This document shows, piece after piece, positions 8,994-18,925 of a DNA stretch of 64,000 nt. The position numbers were made by a program, and so were the translations under genes. The DNA is taken from positions 39,609 to 103,608 of the forward strand of contig NZ_JACHJI010000003.1 in NCBI RefSeq assembly GCF_014203535.1, read 5' to 3'. Below the pieces are notes generated by a model. It made no database searches and was not told the origin of the DNA. It saw nothing but the letters and a program-made list of their open reading frames with translations. How positions within the stretch are numbered: position 1 is the first letter of the stretch; each line of letters opens with the position of its first letter. Origin of the DNA: Streptomyces griseomycini (GTDB lineage Bacteria > Actinomycetota > Actinomycetes > Streptomycetales > Streptomycetaceae).

Positions 8994-10499
8994 TCAGTCC
9001 CTCTTGCAGATGCGGTCGAGGAGGTTGGCGGTGGCGCGCTGGACGCGGGGGTCGACGTGGCCGGGACGGTCCAGGGCCGGGGACCAGGCGAAGGTGCCGG
9101 AGGCGAACACCCAGGCGCCGGAGGGGGCCCGGTAGAGGGACGTCTCCTGGTGGCGCCGGGCGCCCCCGCGGTCGGTGTACCGGGAGTGGGCGAGCAGGAC
9201 GCGCTCCTCGTGCTCGGGCAGCGGGGTGCGCGGGAAGTAGCGGTCGGCCTCGCCCGCGACCATGCCCTCGAGGGCGTCGCCCTCGTGCGCGCCGGTCCCC
9301 TCCCACATCCAGTGGTCGGCGTTGCGGACGATCAGCGGGTGCGGCTCGGGGACGTGGCCGCCGTACTGGATGCCGAGCAGCTGCTGCTCGGCGCGGTCGG
9401 TCTCCCGCCACAGCGCCGGCCTGCCCGGGCCCCGGCGCTTGCGGCAGGTCAGCAGGCGGTCGGGGCCGGACGGGGAGGGGGCGAGCTCGACCTGCCAGTA
9501 CAGGGTGTTGGCGGAGAGGAAGACCAGGGACGTGCCGTGCTCGCGGGCGCGTTCCACGGCGTCGCGCATGGGCTTGGACCAGTACTCGTCGTGGCCCGGG
9601 AAGACCAGCCCCCGGTAGCGGGTGGGGTCGACGCGGCCGGCGTGCAGGTCGCGGGCGTCGGCGTAGGCGAGGTCGTAGCCGTAGTGCTCGGCCCAGCGGA
9701 TGACGTCGTAGGCGTGCCCGACGTGCAGCGGGAGGCCGGCGCCGGCGTACGGGCGGTCGAAGGAGACGGTGGTGGCGGCGTCGGCCTCGCCGAGCAGGCG
9801 GCCCTCCTCGTCCCAGGCGTGGTACAGGCTGGCGCCGGTGCGGCCGTCCTCCGGGTAGAGGTTGTACGCCTGCCAGGTGATGTCGGGCAGCACCAGGAGC
9901 AGGTCGGCGGGGCGGTCGTCGCGGACCGTGAACGGGACGTGCGAGCGGTAGCCGTCGGCCGTGGTGAGGACGGCGACGTACGCGCCGACGCTCCAGTACG
10001 ACGGGATCGGTAACCGCCAGGACAGCCACCAGTGGTGGCAGGAGACGGTGCGGTCGGCGGTGAGCGGCGGGGGCTGCACGATGCCGGAGAGGCGGGGGCT
10101 GGACGTGATCTTGGTGGCGCCGTCGCCGCCGTAGTGGCCGATGCGGTAGACGTCGACGCCGAACTCCTGGGGCGGGTCGACGGTGATGTGGAAGTCGAGG
10201 GACTCGCCGGGGGCGACGGCGCCGGCGGAGGCGAAGCCCTTGATCTGGCGGTGCACGTCGTCGGCGGCGCGGGGGCCGCCGGAGGAGCGCGGGGCGGGGA
10301 CCCTGGGCGCGCCCTGCCTCGGGAGGCGGGCGGTGGACGCGGGCGGCTCCGGGTCCACGTACCAGGGGACGACCTGGCCGGTGTCGCCGAAGTACGTCTC
10401 GCTGCCGCGCAGCCACGGGAGGGGGCCCTGCCCGAAGGGATCGTTCACGGCGTGCGCCAGTGCTCCCGACTCCCAGCGACGGATCCGCTCCGAACCCAT
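8994..10499 (-). CDS. N,N-dimethylformamidase beta-subunit-like protein, TTA-containing
   Basis: The 501-residue protein resembles the C-terminal part of dimethylformamidase large subunits, with the typical stretches RIGHYGGDGA, PGHDEYWSKPMRD and FLSANTLYWQVEL. That enzyme is an amidohydrolase with mononuclear iron; whether this homologue is active on formamides is unknown. There is no signal peptide, so it is probably cytosolic. The ATG at 10499 is preceded by AGGGAGGGGAG; a longer frame upstream is rejected. Leu163 is encoded by TTA (10011-10013), implying dependence on the bldA tRNA and so late or developmental expression. Confidence 0.75.
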   Translation of the reverse strand: MGSERIRRWESGALAHAVNDPFGQGPLPWLRGSETYFGDTGQVVPWYVDPEPPASTARLPRQGAPRVPAPRSSGGPRAADDVHRQIKGFASAGAVAPGESLDFHITVDPPQEFGVDVYRIGHYGGDGATKITSSPRLSGIVQPPPLTADRTVSCHHWWLSWRLPIPSYWSVGAYVAVLTTADGYRSHVPFTVRDDRPADLLLVLPDITWQAYNLYPEDGRTGASLYHAWDEEGRLLGEADAATTVSFDRPYAGAGLPLHVGHAYDVIRWAEHYGYDLAYADARDLHAGRVDPTRYRGLVFPGHDEYWSKPMRDAVERAREHGTSLVFLSANTLYWQVELAPSPSGPDRLLTCRKRRGPGRPALWRETDRAEQQLLGIQYGGHVPEPHPLIVRNADHWMWEGTGAHEGDALEGMVAGEADRYFPRTPLPEHEERVLLAHSRYTDRGGARRHQETSLYRAPSGAWVFASGTFAWSPALDRPGHVDPRVQRATANLLDRICKRD

Positions 10500-10741
10500 G
10501 ATCGCTCCCCTCCCTCGTGCCCCCGTGGCGGTGCGGTGCGCGGTGCCGTTCGGCCGTCGTCCGACGGGTGGCGCCTGCCGCCAGTTATGTGCTTGTCGTA
10601 TGTCACACGCCCTTGCCAGGCCATGCGAACGGTCCCAGCACATCACATTACGCACGCACTCCGTCACCGTTCGTCTGGAATTGACCGAAAGCGGAAGGGT
10701 GGGATCCGGGCGGGGCGGGCGGTGGGCGGGCGGCCGCCCGC
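10500..10741. promoter_or_regulatory. Intergenic region upstream of the dimethylformamidase-like gene
   Basis: A 242-base gap between two minus-strand genes. It must hold the promoter of the gene starting at 10499, and a more AT-rich patch lies near 10580-10690. I see no clear operator or RNA element. Confidence 0.3.
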
Positions 10742-12622
10742 TCAGACGAGCCGTACCGGCTTCTCCGGACGTATCCCCTGCCGGGCCAGCCACAGGCGCA
10801 GGGCCGTGGGGTCGCCGTCCTCGATCAGGGCCAGGACCTGGGGGGACAGGTCCGCGACCCGTTCACCGCCGACGAGCAGGGCCGGGCCGTCGAGCCAGTC
10901 CAGGCCGGGGACGGCGCCCGCCGTGTCCACCGCCGCGCAGCAGACCATCGCGGTGATGTGGTCGGCGAGAAGTTCACGGGCGGTCCGCGGGGGCTGGAGG
11001 GGGAAGAGGGGGAGGGCCCGGTCGTCCCAGAGGGGGACGGGGTCGTGGGCGCCGGGGGAGGCGGCGCTCCCGGAGGAGGCGGTGGCGGACGGGGCGGGGC
11101 GCGGGGCGGCCGCCGCCTCCTCCCGGGCCAGCTCGGCGCTCAGCCGGGCGGCCAGGGCGGCGCTGCGGGCGGTGGTGCCGGCCAGGTCCTCGTCCTCCGG
11201 GGTCGGTTCGTCCTCCGGGGTCGGTTCGCCCGCCGGAGCCGAGTCGGTCTCCGGGGCCGGTGCGGGATCGGTGCGTGGGGGTGGCGCCGTCGGCCGGGTC
11301 GGGTCGGTGGGGGCGGGCGGCGCGGCGGTCGGGGCCGGGGCCGTCAGGTGGTCGAGGACGCGGGAGAGGGTCGGACCGTCGGGACCCGAGGTGCCGCCGT
11401 CGGCGGCGGGGCGTACGCGCAGGGCGTCCAGGACCCGGTGGAGGCGGGCGGCGTCGGTGCGCCACTTGCGGTCCACGACCTCCTCCGGATAGTCGGCCCA
11501 GTGGACCGGCGACCAGTCCGGACCGGGCTCCGCGGGGCCGCCGTGGAAGAGGCGGGCGGCCAGGAGGGAGGCGGCCTCGTCCACCGCGCCGGGCTCTTCG
11601 AGCAGGTCGCAGGCGGGACGCTCGCCGAGGCGGGAGGTGAAGCCCTCGGCCAGCCGGTCCCGGCGGGAGAGCTCGGTGAGCGCCGCCACCACCCCGGCGT
11701 TGAGCCGCGAGGGCCAGCGGCCCATCCGCCAGGCGGGCAACGCCACCCGGGTGAGCAGCCGGTCCCAGCCCGCGTACGCCAGGCCCACCTGTTCCTGGGC
11801 GACGATGCGCAGCCCGTAGTCCACGGCCTGTGCGCGCTCGGCCGCGGCGGCGGCGACCCCGCGCTCCATCTCGGCGGCGTGCCCCCGGCAGCCGCGCAGC
11901 AGCGCCCGGGCGACCCAGCCGACGCCCGCGAGCACCCCGCGGAAGACCGGCCCCCGGCGGGACGCCGAGGCCACGGCCACCGCCGCGTCCAGGCCCCGCA
12001 CGAAACGCCGGGCGGCCGCTATGTCCGGGTGCGCCGACGGTCCCGTACCGGCGACGACCGGGGCGAGGACCGCGCGCAGCTCGCCCACGCGCATCCACCA
12101 CAGGAACGGGGAGCCGATCACCAGCACGGGCGCGGCGGTGCTCGGGTGCGGGTGCCGTCCCGCACCCGCTATGTCGCCGTGCTCCTCGACGGGCGGCGGA
12201 CCGTGGGCCGGATGGGTGCGGTCCTCCAGCCAGCTGTCGCAGTCCGGGGTGAGCGCTATCGCGGACGGTGCGGGGACGTCGAGGCGGTCGGCGAGGTCGC
12301 GCACCATCCGGTACAGGTCCGGGGCCACCTCCTCGGTGATCTCCACCGTCGGACTCATCGCGGGCCGGGCCCGGGCGACGACCAGGGCGACACCGGCGGC
12401 GGCGAGCAGGACGAGCACCGCGACCGGGGTGAGGACCCAGCGGGCGAGGTCCCAGCCGGTGCCCGGGAGATGGCCGGTGGGACCGCCGACGAGCAGGATC
12501 ACGGCACCGGCGGCCGGCAGCACGGCACCGGCCAGCGCCCGGCTGCGGAGGCGCAGCACCGCGAGCGCCCGTGACCGCGCGGCCTGCGCGCCCGCCTCCA
12601 CTCCCGTTCCGCTTCCGCTCAT
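10742..12622 (-). CDS. Membrane protein related to M48 peptidases but lacking HExxH
   Basis: The 626-residue protein has two membrane helices (about 31-47 and 62-83), then a region that reads like an M48 metallopeptidase: VAPDLYRMVRDLADRLDVPAPSA, then VLVIGSPFLWW and GELRAVLAPVVAG. In active M48 enzymes the last block is ELRAVLAHELxH; here the zinc-binding HExxH is PVVAG (188-192). It is therefore probably a non-catalytic relative. The C-terminal third contains a Pro/Ala/Thr-rich linker and a conserved end (LWLARQGIRPEKPVRLV). The start at MSGSGTG is chosen over a 29-residue extension. Function unknown. Confidence 0.7.
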   Translation of the reverse strand: MSGSGTGVEAGAQAARSRALAVLRLRSRALAGAVLPAAGAVILLVGGPTGHLPGTGWDLARWVLTPVAVLVLLAAAGVALVVARARPAMSPTVEITEEVAPDLYRMVRDLADRLDVPAPSAIALTPDCDSWLEDRTHPAHGPPPVEEHGDIAGAGRHPHPSTAAPVLVIGSPFLWWMRVGELRAVLAPVVAGTGPSAHPDIAAARRFVRGLDAAVAVASASRRGPVFRGVLAGVGWVARALLRGCRGHAAEMERGVAAAAAERAQAVDYGLRIVAQEQVGLAYAGWDRLLTRVALPAWRMGRWPSRLNAGVVAALTELSRRDRLAEGFTSRLGERPACDLLEEPGAVDEAASLLAARLFHGGPAEPGPDWSPVHWADYPEEVVDRKWRTDAARLHRVLDALRVRPAADGGTSGPDGPTLSRVLDHLTAPAPTAAPPAPTDPTRPTAPPPRTDPAPAPETDSAPAGEPTPEDEPTPEDEDLAGTTARSAALAARLSAELAREEAAAAPRPAPSATASSGSAASPGAHDPVPLWDDRALPLFPLQPPRTARELLADHITAMVCCAAVDTAGAVPGLDWLDGPALLVGGERVADLSPQVLALIEDGDPTALRLWLARQGIRPEKPVRLV

Positions 12623-12839
12623 GGCCCGACCCCACCCCCTCCCGGCGGTCCTGTCGCTGTCCTGGCGTTGCTCACTCCCCCACTGTGGCACCCGCCTCCG
12701 ACATCGCAATGCCGGTGGGCCAAGTGCCGGAACGCTTGCGCGGCACCCTAGTTGGGGCCCCGGCCCCCGTCAGCCGGATGGCTCATCGCTCACTCGATGG
12801 AATGGCTTTGGGGAAAGGTGGATGACCGACGGCAAAGGT

Positions 12840-12873
12840 CAGGCCCCGGATCCTGAGACGGATCCGGGGCCTG
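12840..12873 (-). terminator. Intrinsic terminator downstream of purD
   Basis: A perfect 14-bp stem (CAGGCCCCGGATCC and its complement) around TGAGAC. It lies 50 bases past the purD stop. The rest of the 300-base gap to the next gene holds no feature I recognise. Confidence 0.85.
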
Positions 12874-12922
12874 CGGGGTTCATCGGCGCCGGGCGGCGGG
12901 CCGGACACGGCGCCCGCCGAGG

Positions 12923-14227
<1,305 letters not shown>

Positions 14228-14358
14228 GGGGTCAGCCTAACGGGAGGCGGCGGATTCGCTTTGTGCGGGCTTCCGAAGGGGTGGACGGCGGGGCTTCGTG
14301 CGTTCCTCCAGGGATGCGGCACGCAGGGGCGGCGGTCGCGGCGGGACGCGGGGCGGCC

Positions 14359-16692
14359 CTACTCGTTGGCGATCTCCTCGACCACCGTCGCGCCGAGCTC
14401 CCGGACGAGCAGTTCCTGCCCGGAGAGGGCGGATTCGTCCAGGTCGGGGTCGTCGTCCTCGGGGATGTCGTCCTCGGGGGAGACGGGAGGCGGCGGCTCC
14501 GGGGCGGACGGCCGGGGTGCCGGGGCGGCCGGGCCGGGCGCGGACGCGGGTGCCGCCGGGGCGCCGGGCGCCGACGCGGAACCGGACGGGGAGGACGGCG
14601 CGGACCGCGCCGGCGGCTGGGCGGTGGCGGGGGCCGGGCGCTGACCGGCTCCGGCTCCGGTGCCGCCGTACCCGCCGCCGTGACGGCCGCCGGGAGGGCC
14701 GGCCGGGGCGGGTGCCACCGCACCGCCGCCGGACGGGTCGACGATCGCCTCGATCTTCCACTGGACGTTGAACTGCTCGGCCAGCGCCTGACGCAGGACG
14801 TCCTCGCTGCCGCTGCTGAGGAAGTTGTCCCGCGCGCCGGCGTTCACGAAGCCGAGCTGGAGGGTCGTGCCGTCGAACGCGGTCACCTGGGCGTTCTGGC
14901 TGAGCAGGATCCAGGTGAAGCGGCGGCGGTTCTTGACCGCTTCCAGGATGTTCGGCCAGAGCATGCGGGGGTCGAGGCCACCGCCGCCCGAGGGCGCGGG
15001 CGCGGACGGCGCGGGCGCGGACGGCGCGGGCGCGGACGGCGCGGGCGCGGACGGCGCGGGCGCGGACGGCGCGGGCGCGGACGGCGCGGGCGCGGAAGCC
15101 GTCTGGGGCGCGGGGGCGCCCGGCGCGGCCGGGGACGGCCCGCCGCCCGCCGGGGCGGCCGTGGGCCAGCCGCCGGGCCGACGGCCGCCGCTGCCGGCGG
15201 AGGCGGCGGTGGGCCAGGCGCCGGGGGCGGGTGGCGCGGGGGCGCTCGGCGCGGCCGCCGGGGGCGGAGCCTGCGCCGGAGCCGGAGCGGGCACGGGAGC
15301 GGGAGCGGACGGGGCGGGAGCGGACGGGGCGGAAGCCGCGGCCGGGGCCGGGGCGGGCGCGCCACCGGGTCCGCCCCCCGGAGTCCGCACCGCGGCCCGG
15401 GCGGCGGCGGGACCGCCTCCCGGCGGAACCGGGGCGTGGCCCTGCGCCGGACCGGCCGCCGCTCCCCCGTGGACGTCCGGTCCGGGCACGTACCCCATGG
15501 CGGGCATGCCCGCGCCGCCGCCCGCCGAGAAGTTCGCGCCGCGCTCGATCCGGTCCAGCCGGGCCATGACCGAGCGCTCGTCGCCGTAGGCGGCGGGGAG
15601 CAGCACGCGGGCGCAGATCAGCTCGAGCTGGAGGCGGGGCGAGGTGGCGCCGCGCATCTCGGTGAGCCCCTCGTTGACGAGGTCGGCGGCGCGGCTGAGC
15701 TCGGCGGCGCCGAAGGTGCCGGCCTGGGCCTGCATCCGCTCGATGACGTCGGCGGGGGCGTCGATGAGCCCCTTCTCGGCGGCGTCCGGGACGGCGGCGA
15801 GGATCACCAGGTCCCGCAGCCGCTCCAGCAGGTCGGCGACGAACCGCCGCGGGTCGTTGCCCCCCTCGATCACCCGGTCGACGACCTCGAAGGCGGCGGC
15901 CCCGTCACCGGTCGCGAAGGCCTCCACCACGGAGTCGAGCAGCGAGCCGTCCGTGTACCCGAGCAGGGAGGTGGCCATGGCGTACGTCACGCCCTCCTCC
16001 CCGGCGCCGGCGAGCAGCTGGTCCATGACGGACATCGAGTCACGCACGGACCCGGCGCCGGCCCGCACGACGAGCGGCAGCACGCCCTCCTCGACGGGGA
16101 TGTCCTCCTTGTGGCACACCTCACCGAGGTAGTCCCGCAGGGTGCCGGGCGGGACGAGCCGGAACGGGTAGTGGTGGGTCCGCGACCGGATCGTCCCGAT
16201 GACCTTCTCGGGCTCGGTGGTGGCGAAGATGAACTTCAGGTGCTCCGGGGGCTCCTCGACGACCTTGAGCAGCGCGTTGAAACCGGCCGACGTGACCATG
16301 TGGGCCTCGTCGATGATGTAGATCTTGTAACGGCTGCGGGCGGGTCCAAAGAACGCCTTCTCGCGCAGGTCACGGGCGTCGTCCACACCACCGTGGGAAG
16401 CGGCGTCGATCTCGATGACGTCGATCGAACCGGGGCCGTTGCGCGCGAGGTCCTGGCAGGACTGGCACTCGCCGCACGGCGTCGGCGTGGGGCCCTTCTC
16501 GCAGTTCAGGCAGCGGGCGAGGATCCGCGCGCTGGTCGTCTTGCCGCATCCGCGCGGGCCGCTGAACAGGTACGCGTGATTGACCCGGTTGTTCCGCAGC
16601 GCCTGCTGCAACGGGTCGGTGACATGCTCCTGCCCGATGACCTCGGCGAACGACTCCGGGCGATAGCGGCGGTACAGCGCGAGAGACGACAC
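14359..16692 (-). CDS. dnaX: DNA polymerase III subunit gamma/tau
   Basis: The 777-residue clamp-loader ATPase begins MSSLALYRRYRPESFAEVIG. It has Walker A GPRGCGKT (45-52), a zinc-binding set Cys64, Cys73, Cys76, Cys79, and the DEAHMV Walker B. Residues about 390-600 form a Pro/Ala-rich linker with a perfect 15-bp tandem repeat, followed by a folded C-terminal domain typical of actinobacterial tau and an acidic end. Start choice: GTG at 16692 matches the family N-terminus; another GTG eight codons upstream is possible. No programmed frameshift heptamer was noticed. Confidence 0.95.
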   Translation of the reverse strand: MSSLALYRRYRPESFAEVIGQEHVTDPLQQALRNNRVNHAYLFSGPRGCGKTTSARILARCLNCEKGPTPTPCGECQSCQDLARNGPGSIDVIEIDAASHGGVDDARDLREKAFFGPARSRYKIYIIDEAHMVTSAGFNALLKVVEEPPEHLKFIFATTEPEKVIGTIRSRTHHYPFRLVPPGTLRDYLGEVCHKEDIPVEEGVLPLVVRAGAGSVRDSMSVMDQLLAGAGEEGVTYAMATSLLGYTDGSLLDSVVEAFATGDGAAAFEVVDRVIEGGNDPRRFVADLLERLRDLVILAAVPDAAEKGLIDAPADVIERMQAQAGTFGAAELSRAADLVNEGLTEMRGATSPRLQLELICARVLLPAAYGDERSVMARLDRIERGANFSAGGGAGMPAMGYVPGPDVHGGAAAGPAQGHAPVPPGGGPAAARAAVRTPGGGPGGAPAPAPAAASAPSAPAPSAPAPVPAPAPAQAPPPAAAPSAPAPPAPGAWPTAASAGSGGRRPGGWPTAAPAGGGPSPAAPGAPAPQTASAPAPSAPAPSAPAPSAPAPSAPAPSAPAPSAPAPSGGGGLDPRMLWPNILEAVKNRRRFTWILLSQNAQVTAFDGTTLQLGFVNAGARDNFLSSGSEDVLRQALAEQFNVQWKIEAIVDPSGGGAVAPAPAGPPGGRHGGGYGGTGAGAGQRPAPATAQPPARSAPSSPSGSASAPGAPAAPASAPGPAAPAPRPSAPEPPPPVSPEDDIPEDDDPDLDESALSGQELLVRELGATVVEEIANE
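15001..15090. repeat. Six perfect 15-bp tandem repeats inside dnaX
   Basis: The unit CGCGGACGGCGCGGG occurs six times in a row without a mismatch, encoding the pentapeptide APSAP on the minus strand. It lies in the disordered linker of the tau subunit. Perfect identity suggests recent slippage or recombination. Confidence 0.9.
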
Positions 16693-16771
16693 GCCTACGA
16701 GGTTATAGGCGCCCACCGACAGTCGGTCCCGCCCGCGGAGCCCCGCGCGCGGGCGGGGCGGGAACGCAAGC

Positions 16772-16857
16772 GCCCCCCACGCACCCGCCAGAGCCGACCT
16801 ACCCTTGCTGCCTTCCGGCCCTGGGGGAGTTCAGTCAGATAGCGCCGCGTGAGGGGC
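16772..16857 (-). ncRNA. ffs: Signal recognition particle 4.5S RNA
   Basis: The minus strand contains the SRP core CCGGAAGGCAGCAAGGGTAG, the binding site for Ffh. Flanking sequences pair to form one long hairpin: GCCCCTCACGC at the 5' end with GCGTGGGGGGC at the 3' end (one G-U pair). About 86 nucleotides is right for the small bacterial form. It lies 79 bases upstream of dnaX on the same strand. Ends are inferred from pairing, so processing could differ by a few bases. Confidence 0.93.
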
Positions 16858-16933
16858 TACGGAGAGGCTACCTCATACGGAGGGGAGGGAACGAGTTCGC
16901 GAGCACTCCTCTCGGTCATGTAATGTTTCCGGC

Positions 16934-17021
16934 GGAGGATTCGCCTAGAGGCCTAGGGCGCACGCTTGGAAAGCGTGTTGGGGGCAACCCCTCACGAGTT
17001 CGAATCTCGTATCCTCCGCCA
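16934..17021 (+). tRNA. tRNA-Ser(GGA)
   Basis: A class II tRNA with acceptor GGAGGAT/ATCCTCC, anticodon stem CACGC/GCGTG, loop TTGGAAA (anticodon GGA), a long variable arm GGGGGCAACCCCTC, and an encoded CCA end. DNA downstream looks accessory, and tRNA-Ser genes are common integration sites, but no repeated 3' end was found. Confidence 0.97.
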
Positions 17022-17040
17022 GTGCCTCACCGGGCACGTT

Positions 17041-17078
17041 GTCGAAGGGCCCCACCGTTCGCGGTGGGGCCCTTCGAC
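17041..17078 (+). terminator. Terminator after tRNA-Ser(GGA)
   Basis: A perfect 17-bp stem (GTCGAAGGGCCCCACCG and its complement) around a TTCG tetraloop, 20 bases past the tRNA. Confidence 0.9.
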
Positions 17079-17511
17079 GTTGTCCGCCTCAGTTGGTCCC
17101 GGAACAGGTGCTGAGCTCGCGTCCAGGAGCTCCCCGGCTCCTGCTGACGGTCACCTCTGACGACCTCGGCGCACGCAGAGCGGTCTCTCCCGCGCCCAGC
17201 GAGTTCGATCACGTCCGCCTGTTACCAACAAGGGCTGGAGCATGGCCGGCCAACGCGCAGGCACGCCGCATTCGGATGCGGAAGGACGTCGACCCGAGGG
17301 TTGCGCACCTAACCGTCCGAGGGTGCAAGGCCCTGCGGATCGGTGCGGCTGAAGAACAAAGATGCAGCTCAGGCAGGGGTTGCGGCGCTAACCCCCACAT
17401 CGTTCATTCTCGCCGTGCTGTCGGGGACCCCCGCAGTCCACGGAAGAGGTGGAGCACATGCGCTCCGCTTCGTGCGTGCGGGTCGCACGCCTACCCGAAG
17501 GATGTTTCCTG
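17079..17511. other. Non-coding stretch after tRNA-Ser(GGA), no gene recognised
   Basis: In these 433 bases every frame gives short products without Streptomyces-like codon bias. Composition is less GC-rich and less ordered than the flanking core genes. It may be degraded accessory DNA at the start of an island, and it includes the upstream region of the small membrane protein at 17512. Confidence 0.4.
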
Positions 17512-17691
17512 ATGACCCTGATCGTGCTCGTGCTCGTCGTAGTGGTCGCCGTTCTGACGCTGCTCCTGGCCTCGGCGCTCGGTGTGCTGGTGTTCTCGCG
17601 TCCCACGCTGACGGCGCCGGTCCAAACCGCGGTGAGCAGCGTTGCGGCGATGGTGGCGCTGATGGCCGTGCTCGTGGCCGTCACCCGCTGA
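17512..17691 (+). CDS. Small membrane protein, unknown function
   Basis: A 59-residue product beginning MTLIVLVLVVVVAVLTLLL, with two hydrophobic helices (about 2-27 and 37-57) joined by a short polar turn (RPTLTAP). Third codon positions are strongly G/C, supporting real coding. An AAGGA lies ten bases upstream of the ATG; an upstream in-frame ATG would add 21 unconserved-looking residues. The size recalls small holin-like or hypothetical membrane proteins, but I do not recognise a family. A strong terminator follows. Confidence 0.55.
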   Translation: MTLIVLVLVVVVAVLTLLLASALGVLVFSRPTLTAPVQTAVSSVAAMVALMAVLVAVTR

Positions 17692-17747
17692 CAGCCGCAG
17701 GGACACAGCTTTCGATCCTGTAGGCCCCACATCCGCTCGTCCGGGCA

Positions 17748-17786
17748 GCCGAAAGCCCCGGCCCGTGGTGGGTCGGGGCTTTCGGC
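17748..17786 (+). terminator. Terminator after the small membrane protein
   Basis: The stem GCCGAAAGCCCCG pairs with CGGGGCTTTCGGC; a few further pairs lie inside. It is 57 bases past the stop at 17691. Confidence 0.8.
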
Positions 17787-18181
17787 TCGGCACGTCTCAG
17801 GGACGGATCCGTCGGACACGGTGAACGCGCGGCCGAGGACCCCGTCCTCGCGTGACAGAGACTTGATCAGTCCGCACAGCTCGGTCGCCGGGTCCATGAG
17901 GACCGTGCTCTCGGTGCGGTGGGGGCTGCTTCGTACGGCACGCGCCGGCCAAGGTGTCCGTGCCCCAGCCGTGCCCGATCGACCGGGGAACCGGCCGGCC
18001 TCGCACCACGCGCCGACACCGCTCAGCCGCAGGCCGGCCTCAGAGCAGGCCCCGGATGACCTGAGCTTCCCGGACCGAGGGCGCGAGTTCGGCTCCCGTC
18101 ACCCGCTCCAGGAAACCCCGGGGCAGCAGCCCGCGGTTCGTTGTCGTCCGGACCGGTGTGAGGCGCTGATCGCGCTCGGCC
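17787..18181. other. Gap with possible gene remnants
   Basis: In these 395 bases no intact gene is supported. Two minus-strand stretches read like protein fragments without a start: one ends at a stop at 18040 (ending LERVTGAELAPSVREAQVIR then GLL), and one around 17810-17897 contains MDPATELCGLIKSLSREDG. They lie in different frames and I cannot name a parent family. They may be decayed genes of the same accessory region. Confidence 0.3.
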
Positions 18182-18925
18182 TCAGGTGCCGCCCGTGCGC
18201 GAGGCAGCCGCCGTGCCTCCGTCCTGCGAGTCGGACCGGCGGCGCAGGTCGATGGTTCGCAAGGTGGCGGGGAGGTCTGCGCGGTAGGGGATCAGGCCGA
18301 AGCGGCGGTGCTGGACGGTGGCCGCCACCGTCAGGTGGGCCTGGGCGGGCGCGCCGGCGGCGGCCTTGACGATCACGGTGAAGGTCTCGTCGCCGATCAG
18401 GGGGTGCCGGCTGGTCGCCTTGACCCTCCACTCCGGGTCACTGTCCCTTTCGCCCATGCCGACGACGAAGAGTTCCTCCCGGCCCTGCGCCGGAGTGACT
18501 TCGAGCGTGGACTCGACGATCGCGAGCTTGGCGCTCAGTCCGATGGTGGTGGAACGCTCCACCGGGTGGGAGCGCTTCTTGGGGGAGATCGACCACGCGA
18601 TCGGCTGTCGGTCCGCAGGCTCCCCCGGGGATTCCAGAAGCACGCCGACGGAGGCGTCGGCGAAGGGATCGCCGTTCGCCGGCGGGCGGAAGGCGCACGT
18701 GAGGCTGAGGAGGAGGTAGTCGCTGTGCGGCGCCTCGGCGGTCAGGAAGCCGAGCCACTCCGTTTCGTCTCCAGCCGCCTCCTCCGGCGTCAGCGGGTGG
18801 ACGACGGCGGTGCTGAGCGACACCCGCCCCTCGATGCGCTGCCGCGGGGCGGGCGACTGCAGCCGGGGCACCTCCACCAGGTCGATCTCGTGCAGCGGTG
18901 TCAGGGGCAGTTCCAGATGGGTCAC
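18182..18925 (-). CDS. Unknown beta-rich protein encoded with a CHAT protease
   Basis: The 247-residue product starts MTHLELPLTPLHEIDLVEVP. I recognise no family. It has no signal peptide or membrane helix. Alternating hydrophobic segments (for example DYLLLSLTCAF, STTIGLSAKLAIV, TFTVIVKAAAG, AHLTVAATVQ) predict a mostly beta fold, ending in a polar Ser/Gly/Thr tail. The GTG start overlaps the stop of the upstream CHAT gene as GTGA, so the two are translationally coupled and probably work together. It could be a substrate, inhibitor or effector of the protease; nothing in the sequence decides which. Confidence 0.8.
   Translation of the reverse strand: MTHLELPLTPLHEIDLVEVPRLQSPAPRQRIEGRVSLSTAVVHPLTPEEAAGDETEWLGFLTAEAPHSDYLLLSLTCAFRPPANGDPFADASVGVLLESPGEPADRQPIAWSISPKKRSHPVERSTTIGLSAKLAIVESTLEVTPAQGREELFVVGMGERDSDPEWRVKATSRHPLIGDETFTVIVKAAAGAPAQAHLTVAATVQHRRFGLIPYRADLPATLRTIDLRRRSDSQDGGTAAASRTGGT

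Noticed and set aside
15001..15090. Possible CRISPR-like repeat array
   Set aside because: The units are contiguous without spacers and encode an in-frame peptide repeat in dnaX.
14263..16842. An 859-codon open frame opposite dnaX, and similarly long frames opposite purL (20-2140), the MFS-YceI genes (40490-43774), the TetR/MFS pair (46518-48830), GT39 (48772-51576) and the PAS gene (60658-63873)
   Set aside because: They are antisense shadows that arise in GC-rich DNA; products are Arg/Gly/His-rich without recognisable domains, while the opposite strand has clear genes.
17388..17897. A 169-codon minus-strand frame containing MDPATELCGLIKSLSREDG
   Set aside because: It runs through a strong hairpin terminator and antisense to a better small gene; only its first part looks protein-like.
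18182..18925. The CHAT partner as a bacterial gasdermin
   Set aside because: It lacks the N-terminal Cys and the amphipathic pore-forming strand pattern expected of gasdermins, and it ends in a polar tail; I could not support the call.
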